DNA of 64,000 bases from Solirubrobacter sp963837485 (GCA_963837485.1 CAWINP010000026.1:8631-72630), one strand, 5' to 3'. Counted from the first letter of the stretch, positions 46,825 to 56,600 are shown. The notes: generated from the sequence alone by a model not told the origin. A program made the numbers and translations.

Positions 46825-48894
46825 ATGAGCCTGTTCACCCTGCCCGCGGGCCGCACCGCCAAGTGGATCGTCTTCGCCGTCACGTTCGTCGTCTTCTCGG
46901 CGTTCGCGAGCCAGGGCGGCAAGTTCGAGGACGCGCAGAAGAACGAGACGTCCTCGTTCCTGCCGGGCAGCGCCGAGTCGGTCAAGGCGCTGAAGGAGAT
47001 CGAGCGCTTCTCCGGCGGCGAGGTCGCACCCGCGGTGATCGTCTACGAGCGCGCGAGCGGGCTCACCGGCGCGGACAAGCGGCGGATCGCGGAGACCGCC
47101 GGCAAGCTCGACGCGGGCCGCAAGCCGCTGGTGGGCAAGGCGCAGCCGCCGGTCTTCTCGGCCAACGGCCGGGCGGCGATCGTGGTGCAGCCGGTCGAGC
47201 CGGGCGACGGACAGAGCGACACGTTCCAGGAAGCGGTCCAGTCGATCCGCGACCGCGCCGGCGGCTCATCGGACGGCCTGTCGGTGAAGGTGACCGGCGC
47301 CGCCGGGTACAGCCTCGACGCGATCAAGGTGTTCGCGAACATCAACGGCTCGCTGCTGCTGGTCGCGGCGCTGATCGTCCTGATCCTCCTGATCGTCATC
47401 TACCGCTCGCCGATCTTCTGGGTCATCCCGTTCTTCACCGTGTTGCTGGCGGAGGGCGCGTCGCGCGGGCTCGGCTACCTGCTCGCAGAGGCGGGAGTGA
47501 CGATCAACGGCCAGTCCGGCGGCATCTTGCCGGTGCTCGTGTTCGGCGCGGGCACCGACTACGCGCTGCTGCTCGTCTCGCGCTATCGCGAGGAGCTGCG
47601 CCGCCATCAGGACAAGCACGAGGCGATGGCGATCGCGCTGCGCAGCGCGGGCCCGGCGATCCTCGCGTCCGGGCTTACCGTGATCGCCGCGCTGCTCACG
47701 CTCAGCCTCGCCGAGGTCAACGGCACGGCCGGGCTCGGGCCGATCGGCGCGATGGGCGTCGCCGTGGCGATGATCTCGATGCTCACGATGCTGCCGGCGG
47801 CGCTGACGATCTGCGGGCGCAACTGGTTCTGGCCGCGCATCCCGCACCTCGGCGAGGCGGGGGTGGACGAGACGCGCGGCTTCTGGCGGCGGATCGGCGA
47901 CCGCGTGGCGGCGCGCCCGCGCGCGGTCTGGATCACCGGCTCGCTCGTGCTCGCCATCCTGGCCGCGAACCTGGTCAACCTCGACACCGGGCTCACGAGC
48001 GGGAACTCGTTCCGCGGCGAGGTCGACTCGGTGCAGGGGCAGGCGATCCTGGCACGCAACTTCCCGGCGGGCGCTTCGGCGCCGACCGACGTCGTCGTGC
48101 CCGACCGGACTCGCGCGCAGGCGGTGGCGGACGCGCTGGTCGCGCGCAAGGACCTCGTCAGCCAAGTCGGCGAGCCGGTCGAAGGAGCGCCGGGCGCGCG
48201 CCTGAGCGTCACGCTCGTGGGCGGGCCCTACGACACCCGGACGCTCGCGCAGATCCCCGAGCTGCGCCGGGTGGCGCGGCGGGCGGGCGGCGAGGGCACG
48301 CTTGTCGGCGGCCCGACGGCGCAGGAGTACGACCTGCGCCAGTCGGCGACGCGCGACAACCGCGTGATCATCCCGCTCACGCTCGTGGTCGTCTTCATCA
48401 TCCTGGCCGTGCTGCTCCGCGCGCTGCTCGCGCCGCTCCTGCTGGTGCTGTCGGTGATACTCAGCTTCGCCGCCGCGCTCGGCTTCGGCGTGTTCGTGTC
48501 CGGCGCGATCTTCGGCTTCCCGGGCGTCGATCCGGCGCTGCCGCTGCTGTGCTTCGTGTTCCTCGTGGCGCTCGGGATCGACTACAACATCTTCCTCATG
48601 GCGCGCGTGCGCGAGGAGGCGGCCGAGCACGGCACGCGCGAGGGCACGCTGCGCGGCCTGGCGGTCACCGGCGCCGTGATCACCGGCGCCGGCATCGTGC
48701 TCGCCGGCACGTTCGGCGCGCTCGCCGTGCTCCCGCTCGTCGCGCTGACCGAGATCGGCTTCATCGTCGCGTTCGGCGTCCTGCTCGACACGTTCGTCGT
48801 GCGCTCGGTGATCGTCCCGGCGCTCGTGATGGACATCGGGCGCCGCGTGTGGTGGCCGTCGCGGCTGGCGCGCGAGCGCCAGCCCGCGCGCTAG
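46825..48894 (+). CDS. MMPL/RND-superfamily membrane transporter
   Basis: 689 residues arranged as two halves, each with one N-terminal helix, a large external loop and five further helices. Blocks seen: FGAGTDYALLLVSRYREELRR in the first half and VALGIDYNIFLMARVREEAAEHG in the second, both the MMPL (G-x-x-D-Y/N) helix 4 motif with the proton-relay Asp. Actinobacterial members export lipids, siderophores or drugs by proton antiport. There is no adjacent lipid-synthesis gene to suggest a cargo. It starts 15 bp after the DUF255 gene and overlaps the convergent Bax-inhibitor gene by 4 bp. Confidence 0.9.
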   Translation: MSLFTLPAGRTAKWIVFAVTFVVFSAFASQGGKFEDAQKNETSSFLPGSAESVKALKEIERFSGGEVAPAVIVYERASGLTGADKRRIAETAGKLDAGRKPLVGKAQPPVFSANGRAAIVVQPVEPGDGQSDTFQEAVQSIRDRAGGSSDGLSVKVTGAAGYSLDAIKVFANINGSLLLVAALIVLILLIVIYRSPIFWVIPFFTVLLAEGASRGLGYLLAEAGVTINGQSGGILPVLVFGAGTDYALLLVSRYREELRRHQDKHEAMAIALRSAGPAILASGLTVIAALLTLSLAEVNGTAGLGPIGAMGVAVAMISMLTMLPAALTICGRNWFWPRIPHLGEAGVDETRGFWRRIGDRVAARPRAVWITGSLVLAILAANLVNLDTGLTSGNSFRGEVDSVQGQAILARNFPAGASAPTDVVVPDRTRAQAVADALVARKDLVSQVGEPVEGAPGARLSVTLVGGPYDTRTLAQIPELRRVARRAGGEGTLVGGPTAQEYDLRQSATRDNRVIIPLTLVVVFIILAVLLRALLAPLLLVLSVILSFAAALGFGVFVSGAIFGFPGVDPALPLLCFVFLVALGIDYNIFLMARVREEAAEHGTREGTLRGLAVTGAVITGAGIVLAGTFGALAVLPLVALTEIGFIVAFGVLLDTFVVRSVIVPALVMDIGRRVWWPSRLARERQPAR

Positions 48895-49601
48895 CTGCGT
48901 GAGCCGCCGAAGATCCGCAGCAGGCTGATGACGAGGTTGATGAAGTCCAGGTAGAGCGCGAGCGCGCCGAAGATCGCGAGCTTCTGCGCCGTGTCGCCGT
49001 GCGCGAACCCCTTGGCGCCGATCTCCTTGATCTTCTGCATGTCGTACGCCGTCAGGCCGGCGAAGATGACCACGCCGAAGATGCCGAGGACAAGGTTGAA
49101 CGTCGAGCCGCCGACGAAGATGAAGACCACGCTGGCGACGATCAGGCCGATCAGGGCGCCGAACAGGATGCCGCCCCAGCTCGACAGGTCGCGCTTGGTC
49201 GCGTAGCCGTAGAGCGCCATGCCGCCGAACACGCCGGTCGCGCCGCCGAACGCGAACGCGATGTCGGCGCTCGAGTAGACCTCGAACAGGATCGCGAAGA
49301 TGACGCCGGTCAGGCCCGCATACACGCAGAACAGCAGCGCGGCCACGTTGGCCGAGATGCGCGGCATCAGGAACGTGAGCCCGATCACGGCGCCGAACTG
49401 GACGATGATCAGGACCCAGTAGGAGCCGGTGTGGTCCTCGAAGTACTGAGCCACGTCGTTCGACGAGGCGAGGTAGATGGCCACGCCCGTCGTCAGCGCG
49501 AGGCCGAGGAGCATCCAGGAGAAGACCTGGCGCAGGAAGGTGCGCTCCGCTGCGGCGGAGACGGCGGTGGAGGGCGCCTCGTAGGCGAACGGACTGCTCA
49601 T
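48891..49601 (-). CDS. Bax inhibitor-1/YccA-family membrane protein
   Basis: 236 residues with seven hydrophobic segments. FLRQVFSWMLLGLALTTGVAIYLA, GLTGVIFAILFEVYSSADIAFAFGGATGVFGGMALYGYATKRDLSSWG and the C-terminal LTAYDMQKIKEIG...LALYLDFINLVISLLRIFG are conserved in the family, including the paired acidic residues of the Ca2+-leak/pH switch. The ATG at 49601 follows glnA on the same strand after 22 bp, so it may be read through from it. Its role in bacteria is unclear, with proposals of ion leak or membrane protein quality control. Confidence 0.92.
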   Translation of the reverse strand: MSSPFAYEAPSTAVSAAAERTFLRQVFSWMLLGLALTTGVAIYLASSNDVAQYFEDHTGSYWVLIIVQFGAVIGLTFLMPRISANVAALLFCVYAGLTGVIFAILFEVYSSADIAFAFGGATGVFGGMALYGYATKRDLSSWGGILFGALIGLIVASVVFIFVGGSTFNLVLGIFGVVIFAGLTAYDMQKIKEIGAKGFAHGDTAQKLAIFGALALYLDFINLVISLLRIFGGSRS

Positions 49602-49623
49602 ACCGTGATTATTTAGCGGATGA

Positions 49624-50967
49624 CTAAAGGATCGCCAAGTAGCGATCGAGCTCCCAGGGGGTCACCTGGACCCTGTAGTCCTCCCACTCCTGGCGCTTGA
49701 TCTCGACGTAGCGGTTGAAGATGTGCTCACCCAGCGTCCGCAGCACCAGCTCGGATTCCGAGGTGATCTCGATCGCCTCGCCGAGCGTCTCCGGGAGCTG
49801 CTCGATGCCGAGCCGGCGGCGCTCGTCGGGCGACAGGTGGTAGAGGTTCTTCTCCATCGGCTCGGGCAGCTCGTAGCCGCGCTCGATGCCCTCCAGCCCT
49901 GCCTGCAGAAGCGCTGCAAACGTCAGGTATGGGTTGCACGCGGGGTCGGGGCTGCGCAGCTCCATCCGGGTCGCCTTCTCCTTGCCCGGGTGATACAGCG
50001 GGACGCGGACCAGCGCGGAGCGGTTGCGGCGGCTCCAGGCGACGTACACGGGCGCCTCGTAGCCGGGCACCAGTCGCTTGTAGGAGTTCACCCACTGGGC
50101 GAAGATCGAGCAGATCTCGCGAGCGTGGCGCAGCTGGCCGGCGATGAACGCCTTGCCGACGTCTGAGAGGAAGTACTTATCGTCGGCGTCGTAGAACGCG
50201 TTGCGACCGTCCTTGAACAGCGACTGGTGCGTGTGCATGCCGGAGCCGTTCTGGCCGAACAGCGGCTTGGGCATGAACGTCGCGTGCCAGCCGTACTTCA
50301 TCGCGTATTCCTTGACCGTGATGCGGTACGTCATGCAGTCGTCGGCCATCTTGATCGCGTCGGCGTAGCGCATGTCGATCTCGTGCTGGCTCGGGCCGAC
50401 CTCGTGGTGGGAGTACTCCACGTCGATGCCGAGCTTCTCCAGCGCGAGGACGGTGTCGCGGCGCACATCGGAGCCGGCGTCGAGTGTCGTGAGGTCGAAG
50501 TAGCCGCCCTCGTCCAGCGGCTCGGTCGAGCGGGCGTCGCGGAAGAGGTAGTACTCGAGCTCGGGGCCGACGTAGAAGTCGTCGAAGCCCATGTCGTGGG
50601 CGCGCTGGACGGCGCGCCTGAGCACGTGGCGCGGGTCGCCCTCGTAGGGCTGGCGCTCCGGCGTCTGGACGTCGGCGAACATGCGCGCGACGCCGGTGTC
50701 GTGCTCCTCCGGGCGCCAAGGGAGGACGTTGAACGTCGTCGGGTCCGGGACCGCGATCATGTCGGACTCCTCGATCGCGTTGAAGCCGGTGATCGAGGAG
50801 CCGTCGAAGCCCATGCCGCCCTCGAACGCGTCGTCGAGCTGGTCGGCGGCGATCGAGAACGACTTCAGCTGGCCCAGGATGTCGGTGAACCAGAGGCGCA
50901 CGAAGCGGATGCGCCGCTCCTGCGCCAGCGCCTTGACGTCGTCGGCGGTTTCGGGTCGGTCGGCCAT
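49624..50967 (-). CDS. glnA: Glutamine synthetase, type I
   Basis: 447 residues, the length of the GSI-alpha group. GMGFDGSSITGF, GPELEYYLFR (metal Glu), NGSGMHTHQSL, the RNRSA block (SRRNRSALVRVP) and the C-terminal KNLYHLSPDERRR are seen. The last contains the Tyr equivalent of the adenylylation loop, though the surrounding residues differ from classic GSI-beta enzymes, so adenylylation control is uncertain. It makes glutamine from glutamate, ammonia and ATP. The ATG at 50967 opens a minus-strand pair with the Bax-inhibitor gene. Confidence 0.95.
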   Translation of the reverse strand: MADRPETADDVKALAQERRIRFVRLWFTDILGQLKSFSIAADQLDDAFEGGMGFDGSSITGFNAIEESDMIAVPDPTTFNVLPWRPEEHDTGVARMFADVQTPERQPYEGDPRHVLRRAVQRAHDMGFDDFYVGPELEYYLFRDARSTEPLDEGGYFDLTTLDAGSDVRRDTVLALEKLGIDVEYSHHEVGPSQHEIDMRYADAIKMADDCMTYRITVKEYAMKYGWHATFMPKPLFGQNGSGMHTHQSLFKDGRNAFYDADDKYFLSDVGKAFIAGQLRHAREICSIFAQWVNSYKRLVPGYEAPVYVAWSRRNRSALVRVPLYHPGKEKATRMELRSPDPACNPYLTFAALLQAGLEGIERGYELPEPMEKNLYHLSPDERRRLGIEQLPETLGEAIEITSESELVLRTLGEHIFNRYVEIKRQEWEDYRVQVTPWELDRYLAIL

Positions 50968-51022
50968 CGTGCCCGCAGGCTAATGGACTCGGGGTCCTGG
51001 CCGGGTGGACGTTATGTCCGGG

Positions 51023-51373
51023 TCAAGCCAACCATCGGTCCGCCCAGGTCTTGAGCTCCTCCAGCGCGGGCGCGAGCTGGCGGCCCTTGTCGGTCAGCTC
51101 GTAGCAGACCTTCACGGGGGTCTCCGACGAGACGTGGCGGACGACGATACCCCTCGCCTCGAGCTCCTTCATGCGCTCGCTGAGCAGACGGTCCGAGAGG
51201 TCCGGAACCGCCTGCGCAATCTCCGTGAAGCGCAGGCGGCCGCCTTGGAGGAGGACATAGAGGATCGCGCCGGTCCAGCGCTTCCCGACGAGCTCGACGG
51301 CTTCGTGGAGGCGGGGACAGCACCGGCACTCCTCGGCTTTGGTGGACGGGGGTGTGGTGCTGCCTGCGGACAT
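51023..51373 (-). CDS. HxlR-family winged-helix regulator
   Basis: 116 residues. The CRCCPRLHEAVELVGKRWTGAILYVLLQGGRLRFTEI...LSERMKELEARGIV pattern is typical of HxlR (MarR-like) regulators, with the N-terminal Cys cluster (CRCC) a possible redox or electrophile sensor, as in YodB/HypR. It is 2 bp downstream of the AhpD-like gene on the same strand, so the two are probably co-transcribed and functionally linked (redox or quinone response). DNA sites were not identified. Confidence 0.9.
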   Translation of the reverse strand: MSAGSTTPPSTKAEECRCCPRLHEAVELVGKRWTGAILYVLLQGGRLRFTEIAQAVPDLSDRLLSERMKELEARGIVVRHVSSETPVKVCYELTDKGRQLAPALEELKTWADRWLA

Positions 51374-51375
51374 GT

Positions 51376-51942
51376 CTAAGCGGCGCGGAGCATGCGGGTC
51401 TCCTCACCCGAGCCGTCGACCGGGATCTCGCCGGCGAGGTTGACCATCGCGGTGAAGGACTCGAGACCCAAGACCGCGATCGCCTCGAGCAGCTGCTCAT
51501 CGTCCCAGCCGGCCTCCTTGGCCTCTTCGTGGAGGTGCTGGGGCGCCCTGGCGGGGGACTGGATCAGCGGCTCGAGGTACTTCAGCAGCGCGTCCTGCTG
51601 CGGGTCCGCGGACTCCCAGCGGCGGGCGCGGGCGACCTCGTCGATCCCGAGGCCGGCGCGGCGGGAGGAACGCTGATGCAGCTCCAGGCCGGGCTTGGAG
51701 CCGTAATGTTCGGCCACGGCGAGGCCGATGCGCTCGACCGTGTCGCGGGTGAGCCGGCCGTGGCGCAGCTCGCCGCTCGCGCGCACGTACGCGCGTAGCG
51801 CGGCCGGTGAGTTGGCCAGCGCGCCTAGGAAGTTGGGCAGCTGTCCTGCGGCTGCGGAGGCGCCCTTGAGGATCTGCAGCGATCCTTCGGGCGCCGTCAG
51901 GTCGTCGTGGATGTGGAAGCGGCTCATCTGAGTCTTGGGCAT
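51376..51942 (-). CDS. AhpD/carboxymuconolactone-decarboxylase-like protein lacking the CxxC
   Basis: 188 residues with the layout of AhpD-like alkylhydroperoxidase domains (APEGSLQILKGASAAAGQLPNFLGALANSPAALRAYVRASGELRHGRLT, then a helix and LLEAIAVLGLESFTAMVNLAGEIPVD). Where active members have CxYCxxxH, this protein reads EHYGSKPGLELHQRSS. Both redox Cys are gone while the His region remains. It may be a binding or structural paralogue instead of a peroxidase. ATG 51942 is chosen; ATG 51927 is possible. It is co-oriented with the HxlR gene. Confidence 0.75.
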   Translation of the reverse strand: MPKTQMSRFHIHDDLTAPEGSLQILKGASAAAGQLPNFLGALANSPAALRAYVRASGELRHGRLTRDTVERIGLAVAEHYGSKPGLELHQRSSRRAGLGIDEVARARRWESADPQQDALLKYLEPLIQSPARAPQHLHEEAKEAGWDDEQLLEAIAVLGLESFTAMVNLAGEIPVDGSGEETRMLRAA

Positions 51943-52063
51943 GCTGACCGCCGTTGTGATCTGGGGGGAGCGTCGAGGGAGCTTCCGCCCCCTCTTACGA
52001 GAGATAAGTGTATGGCGGCGCAGAAGGCGCCGCAAGCGCTCTCGTCCCAGCTCAGTTGCGGTG

Positions 52064-52597
52064 TCAGCTTGACGTCAGGATGGCGATCAGGATCAGGAGG
52101 ATGCCGAGCGCGACCGCGTAGCCGACGATCCGGTCGGGACGCGGGCCGATGCGCTCGACGGCTGTGCGCGGCGGGCGGCTGCGCGGCACGGGCAGGCGGT
52201 CGGGGCGGCCGCCGATGACGACGGTGCGGCGGCCGCTGGGCGCGGGGCGCTCGCGCGGCGCCGGCTCGGCGAAGGCCGGCTCGGCGTCGGCGTCGGCGTG
52301 CGGCGCCTCGTCGGCGAAGACCTCGGCGTCGAGCTCCGGCTCGCGCTCGATCACGATCGTCCGCGACACGGGCCGCTCGTCCGCGTGCACCGGGTCGTCG
52401 CGCACGAAGCGGGCGCGCGGCGCCTCCTCGCGGCGGCGCGGCTCCTCGCCGCGGCGCGAGAAGCGCGGGCCGGGCATGCGGTCGAAGACGTCCTCGCTCA
52501 CGCCCCAGTCGGCCACCGTGCGCCGGCGGCGGCCGCGCGGCTCTTCCTGCTCGTGGTCATAGAACGCCCGAGAGCGGGCCTCGTGCTCAGGTGACAT
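52064..52597 (-). CDS. Uncharacterised tail-anchored protein under a c-di-AMP riboswitch
   Basis: 177 residues, not recognised. The N-terminal ~150 residues are highly charged and probably disordered (acidic and Arg-rich blocks such as RGRRRRTVADWGVSEDVFDRM; repeated TVVIGGRPD, TIVIEREPE). The C-terminus is one hydrophobic helix (IVGYAVALGILLILIAILTSS) with nothing after it, so it is likely a tail-anchored inner-membrane protein facing the cytosol. WGVSEDVFDRMP is the only motif that looks folded. Its leader is a ydaO-type aptamer whose 3' end contains the Shine-Dalgarno (GGAAGAGG, 52609-52616), implying direct translational control by c-di-AMP. Known targets of this riboswitch are wall hydrolases and potassium transporters, so an envelope or turgor role is plausible. 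Confidence 0.7.
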   Translation of the reverse strand: MSPEHEARSRAFYDHEQEEPRGRRRRTVADWGVSEDVFDRMPGPRFSRRGEEPRRREEAPRARFVRDDPVHADERPVSRTIVIEREPELDAEVFADEAPHADADAEPAFAEPAPRERPAPSGRRTVVIGGRPDRLPVPRSRPPRTAVERIGPRPDRIVGYAVALGILLILIAILTSS

Positions 52598-52604
52598 GTG
52601 GAAA

Positions 52605-52760
52605 ACGTCCTCTTCCTGGGCTTACGGGGTTAGCTGACGGGCTCGCGCCGAAGAGCGGCGCTACACGGCCTGACCTGGCCACGACTCGCCCCAACTACGT
52701 TGGGTCCCCCGCTTCCCGTCTCCTAACGGGAACTCAGCGGATGCGAGCAAACCTACCAGC
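52605..52760 (-). ncRNA. ydaO-yuaA (cyclic di-AMP) riboswitch aptamer
   Basis: Read on the minus strand, the leader contains the conserved blocks of the ydaO aptamer: CGGGGGACCCA, then TTGGGGCGAG, and further on CCCGTCAGCTAACCCCGTAAG followed by GGAAGAGGA. Hairpins TTCCCGT/ACGGGAA and CGCCG/CGGCG fit the P2 and P5-like stems. It ends about 10 nt before the ATG of the 52064-52597 gene. The class normally turns expression off when c-di-AMP binds. The 5' limit is approximate. Confidence 0.88.
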
Positions 52761-52926
52761 CCTCAGAAACTCCTGCGTGTGCTGAGGTTTACCGGAGGGG
52801 CCGGACGGACTCGTGAACGCGCACGATGCGTGGAATTTGTTTCGCCGGGTCAACCGCGGCGTGCGCCGGCGCGGATGCGGGCGGCGTGCGCGGGGCGGCG
52901 TGCGCCGGTGCGGATGCCGGCGCCGC
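52761..52926. other. Leader and promoter interval, no gene seen
   Basis: The stretch upstream of the riboswitch (minus strand) and downstream of the cytochrome c gene. It should hold the riboswitch promoter. 52855-52920 shows short GC-rich quasi-repeats (GCGCCGGCGCGGATGCGG and GCGCCGGTGCGGATGCCGG). No ORF is convincing. Confidence 0.5.
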
Positions 52927-53427
52927 TCAGCTGCCGCTCGCGCCGACGGCCTTCGCGACGTAGGCCGCGACGTCTTCGGCGTCCTGTCCCGAGTAGACGC
53001 CGGCGGGCATCTGGCCGTTGCCCCGGGACACGCCGTTCTTGATCGTCGTGAGCACGAACTGCTTGTTGGGAGCCAGCTGGTCGAGATTCGGGCCGACCTG
53101 CGCGACGGCGTGGGACGCGGCCAGCGTGTGGCAGGCCGCGCACCGGTCGCCGAACAGCTCGCGCCCGTGCTTCTCGGCCTTCGTGAGATTGCTCACGTTG
53201 GCGGCCGGGATGTCGTCGCCGTTGTCGACCGCGGCGATCACGGCGGCGGGAATGGCGACGCCGAGGATCACCAGCGCGAGCCCGAACACCAGGGTCGCAA
53301 AGCGCCGGCTGCCCCGCGACTGCGACTGGACCGCGGCGCCGAGGCCGCGCCGCCCGCCGCTGAGCGCGACCAGGAACGTGCCGATGCCGAGCAGCAGGAA
53401 CGCGAGGACGAAGACGAGCGTGCTCAT
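52927..53427 (-). CDS. Membrane-anchored class I c-type cytochrome
   Basis: 166 residues with two N-terminal hydrophobic segments (TLVFVLAFLLLGIGTFLVAL; ATLVFGLALVILGVAIPAAVIAAV) and a C-terminal haem domain. The haem c site is FGDRCAACHTLA (CxxCH) and the axial Met is in NGQMPAGVYS. It is a single-haem cytochrome held at the outer face of the membrane, likely an electron carrier to the terminal oxidase. No oxidase subunits are in the window, so the partner is unknown. The ATG at 53427 is well placed. Confidence 0.88.
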   Translation of the reverse strand: MSTLVFVLAFLLLGIGTFLVALSGGRRGLGAAVQSQSRGSRRFATLVFGLALVILGVAIPAAVIAAVDNGDDIPAANVSNLTKAEKHGRELFGDRCAACHTLAASHAVAQVGPNLDQLAPNKQFVLTTIKNGVSRGNGQMPAGVYSGQDAEDVAAYVAKAVGASGS

Positions 53428-53517
53428 TCGGGCGGCAATCTACCCATTCGGCCGGCACCAGGCGCCTCCGACGGCATCTTGCTGACCCGATCGCGACGCC
53501 CGCGCGGTTCCGAACGC

Positions 53518-53622
53518 CCCGCATTCGCGGCGGCGACGCGGTTCCCGGCCGCGGCCCGCCGCAGCGGCGGCGCGCACCCATCCGCCCGCATTCGCGGCGG
53601 CGGCGCGGACCCCGGCCGCGGC
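53518..53622. repeat. Direct repeat of a 38-nt GC-rich unit
   Basis: Copies at 53518-53555 and 53585-53622 share 35 of 38 positions (period 67), beginning CCCGCATTCGCGGCGGCG and ending CCCGGCCGCGGC. Located between the cytochrome c start and the dnaE2 stop, in an otherwise empty 214-bp gap. Confidence 0.7.
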
Positions 53623-53641
53623 GGCGCGCCGCCCGACGCGG

Positions 53642-56600
53642 TCATCTTCGGCGCCCCGAGCCGAAGCTCTGGACCGCGGGCGCGAACTCGCGGAACTCGC
53701 CCAGCGTCGCGGCGGCCGCGCGGCCTCCCTGGGCGCCTTCGCCGCGGCCGGTCGCGGCGGCGGCGACGCGGCGCTCGGCGAGCTCGATGACGCGGGCCTC
53801 GCGATCCTCCGGCGTGACCAGCGGCTGCAGCCTCTTTACGAACACGTTGATCGCGCCCCCGGCCTGCGGCAGCCGCTCCAGCCGGCCCTCGCACAGCAGC
53901 AGCGGCTCGCTGCGCACAGTCAGCCGGTTCGACTCATAGAGGTCGGGCGGGACGATCAGATTGATCGTCCCGAACTCGTCCTCGAGCAGCAGGAACACGA
54001 TCCCCTTCGCCGTGCCCGGCCGCTGGCGCGCGACGACCAGGCCGCCGAGCCGCACCTGCGCCTCGTGCGGCAGCCGCTCGAGGTCGGCGATCGAGACGAT
54101 GTCGGACGGCAGCGTCGGCCGCAGCAGCTTCAGCGGATGCGGGCCGAGCGTGAGGCCGACGGTCGCGTAGTCGGCGATCATCGACTCCCACGGCACCAGC
54201 GGCGCCAGCGCGGGCGCCTCCGGCACCTCGAGCGGGAGCGAGAGCTGCGTCCCGTCGGCCACGTGCTCGCCGGGCGCGGCGATGCCGACCTGCCACAGCG
54301 CCCGCCGGCGCGCGTGCTCGGAGGCGCCGCCGATCAGCGAGTCGCACGCCCCGGCCCAGGCGAGGCGGTCCAGCGAGGGGCGGCCGGCGCCGGCGCGGGA
54401 GGCGAGATCGGCCAGCGACGCGAACGGCCCGCCCTCCTCGCGGGCGGCGACGAGCGCACGGACCTCCTCCTCCTTGACGCCGAGGATGTAGCCGAGGCCC
54501 ATCCGCACGACGCCGGCGGGAGACGCCTCGGCGGCAGCCGGCGTCACCGGCCGGAGCGACGCGGCGACGGCGGGCGGCGCCGCGGCGGCAGCCGGCGTCG
54601 CCGGCCGGAGCGACGCGGCGACGGCGGGCGGCGTCGCGGCCCACGGCGCGCCGTCCGGGACGGGGGCGCCCGGCGCCCACTCCACCGTGCACATGGCGGC
54701 GCTCGCGTTCACGTCGGGCGCCAGCAGGACGATCCCCCGGCGCTGGGCCTCGTGGGCCAGCGTGTCGGGCGCGTAGAAGCCCATCGGCTGCTCGTTCATC
54801 AGCGCGCACAGGAACTCGGGGCCGTAGTGGACGCGCAGCCAGGTGGACTGGTAGGCGAGCAGTCCGAAGGCGGCGCCGTGGGCCTTCGGGAAGCCGAAGC
54901 CGGAGAAGCCGACGATCATCCCGTAGACGCGCTCGGCGGTCTCGCGATCGACGCCGTGGGTGGCGGCCGCGCCCTCGAGGAACTTCTCGTGGAACGCCTC
55001 GATCGCCTCGGCCGAGCGCTTGCGGCTCATCGCGCGCCGCAGCCCCTCCGCCTGCCCCGGCGAGAAGCCCGCGAACGCCTGCGCGACCTCGATCACCTGG
55101 TCCTGGAAGATGATCGTGCCGAGCGTGTCCTTGAGCACCTCCTCCAGCACCGGGTGCTCGTAGGGCACGACGTAGTCCGGGTTCGCGCGCAGCCGCTGCA
55201 GGCGTGAGATGTACGGGTTGACGGCGCCGCCGAGGATCGGCCCCGGGCGGACGATCGCGACCTGGATCGTGAGGTCCTCCAGCGACGCCGGCCGCGTCCG
55301 CCGCAGCGAGGCCATCTGCGCGCGCGACTCGATCTGGAACACGCCCATCGTGTCCGCGAGCTGGATCGCGTCATAGGTGTCCTGATCGTCATACGGGATC
55401 CGCGACAGGTCGATCGACTCGCCGCGCACGCGCGCGATCTCGTCCACGCAGCGCTCGACCGCCGACAGCATCCCCAGCCCCAGCAGGTCGATCTTCAGGA
55501 AGCCCGCGTCCGCGCACGAGTCCTTGTCCCACTGACACAGCTGGCGGCCCTCCATCGCCGCCGGCAGGACAGGGCAGCAGTCGATCAGCGGACGGGTGGA
55601 GACGATCATCCCGCCCGAGTGCTGGGACAGGTGGCGCGGCAGCCCGTACGCCTCGTCGCACAGGCGCGCCAGCCACGCCCAGCGGCCGGGCAGCCGGCTG
55701 TAGGACGGAGAGTCGGGTGAAGTCTCGTGCGCCTCCGCCTTGTCCGGCCGGTGGCCGTGCACCATCGCCAGCCACTCGGCCGTGCTCATGGCGAACGCCG
55801 AAGCGCGCGCGTCGGGATCGATGAACGGACCCGGCTCGCTCGACGGCTCCATGCCCAGCGCGACCTCCACGTCGCGCTCCACCCCCTTGACCGCCCACGG
55901 CTCGGCGCCGCGGGCGACGCGCTCGAGCTCCCCGGGCGGCAGGCCGAGCACCTTTCCCAGCTCGCGGATCGCGCCGCGCGAGCGGAACGTCGGGAACGCG
56001 GCGACGAGCGCCGAGCGCTCCTTCCCATAGCGGTCGTGCACGCGCGGGATCAGCACCTCGCGCACGTCGCGCGGGAAGTCGAGGTCGATGTCCGGCAGCG
56101 CGTTGAGCTCCTCATTGAGGAAGCGGCCGAGATAGAGGTCGTTCGCCACCGGGTCGATGTGCGAGAGGCCGGTGAGGTAGCAGACGATCGACGACACCGA
56201 GGAGCCGCGCCCGCGCCCCGGCGGCAGCAGCTGGCGCGCGACCGACGGCCCGCGGACCTCGACCGCGACGTCGCGCGCGAGCTCCAGCAGGTCGCGATGC
56301 AGCAGGAAGAAGCCCGGCAGGCCGAGCTTGTCGATCACCCGCAGCTCCTCGTTGAGCCGCGCCTCGGCGTCCGCCCGCGACGCGGGTGGGCGGGCCGGAT
56401 ATCGCTCGCCGAGCTTGAGCCAGCACAGCTCCGCAAGCTTGCGCGAGGCCTGCGGATCCTCCGCGCCGGGGTAGCGGTACCCGAGGTCGGCCGTCAGGTC
56501 GAAGCGCAGGCGCTCGGCCAGGACCTCAGTCTCTCGCACCGCCTCCTCGTGGCCCTCGAAGCGCGCGGCCATGGCCTGCGGGGACGCGAGCACGTGCGCG

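Noticed and set aside
50968..51022. Possible glnA leader element
   Set aside because: The 55-bp gap is too short for a riboswitch and shows no conserved motif.
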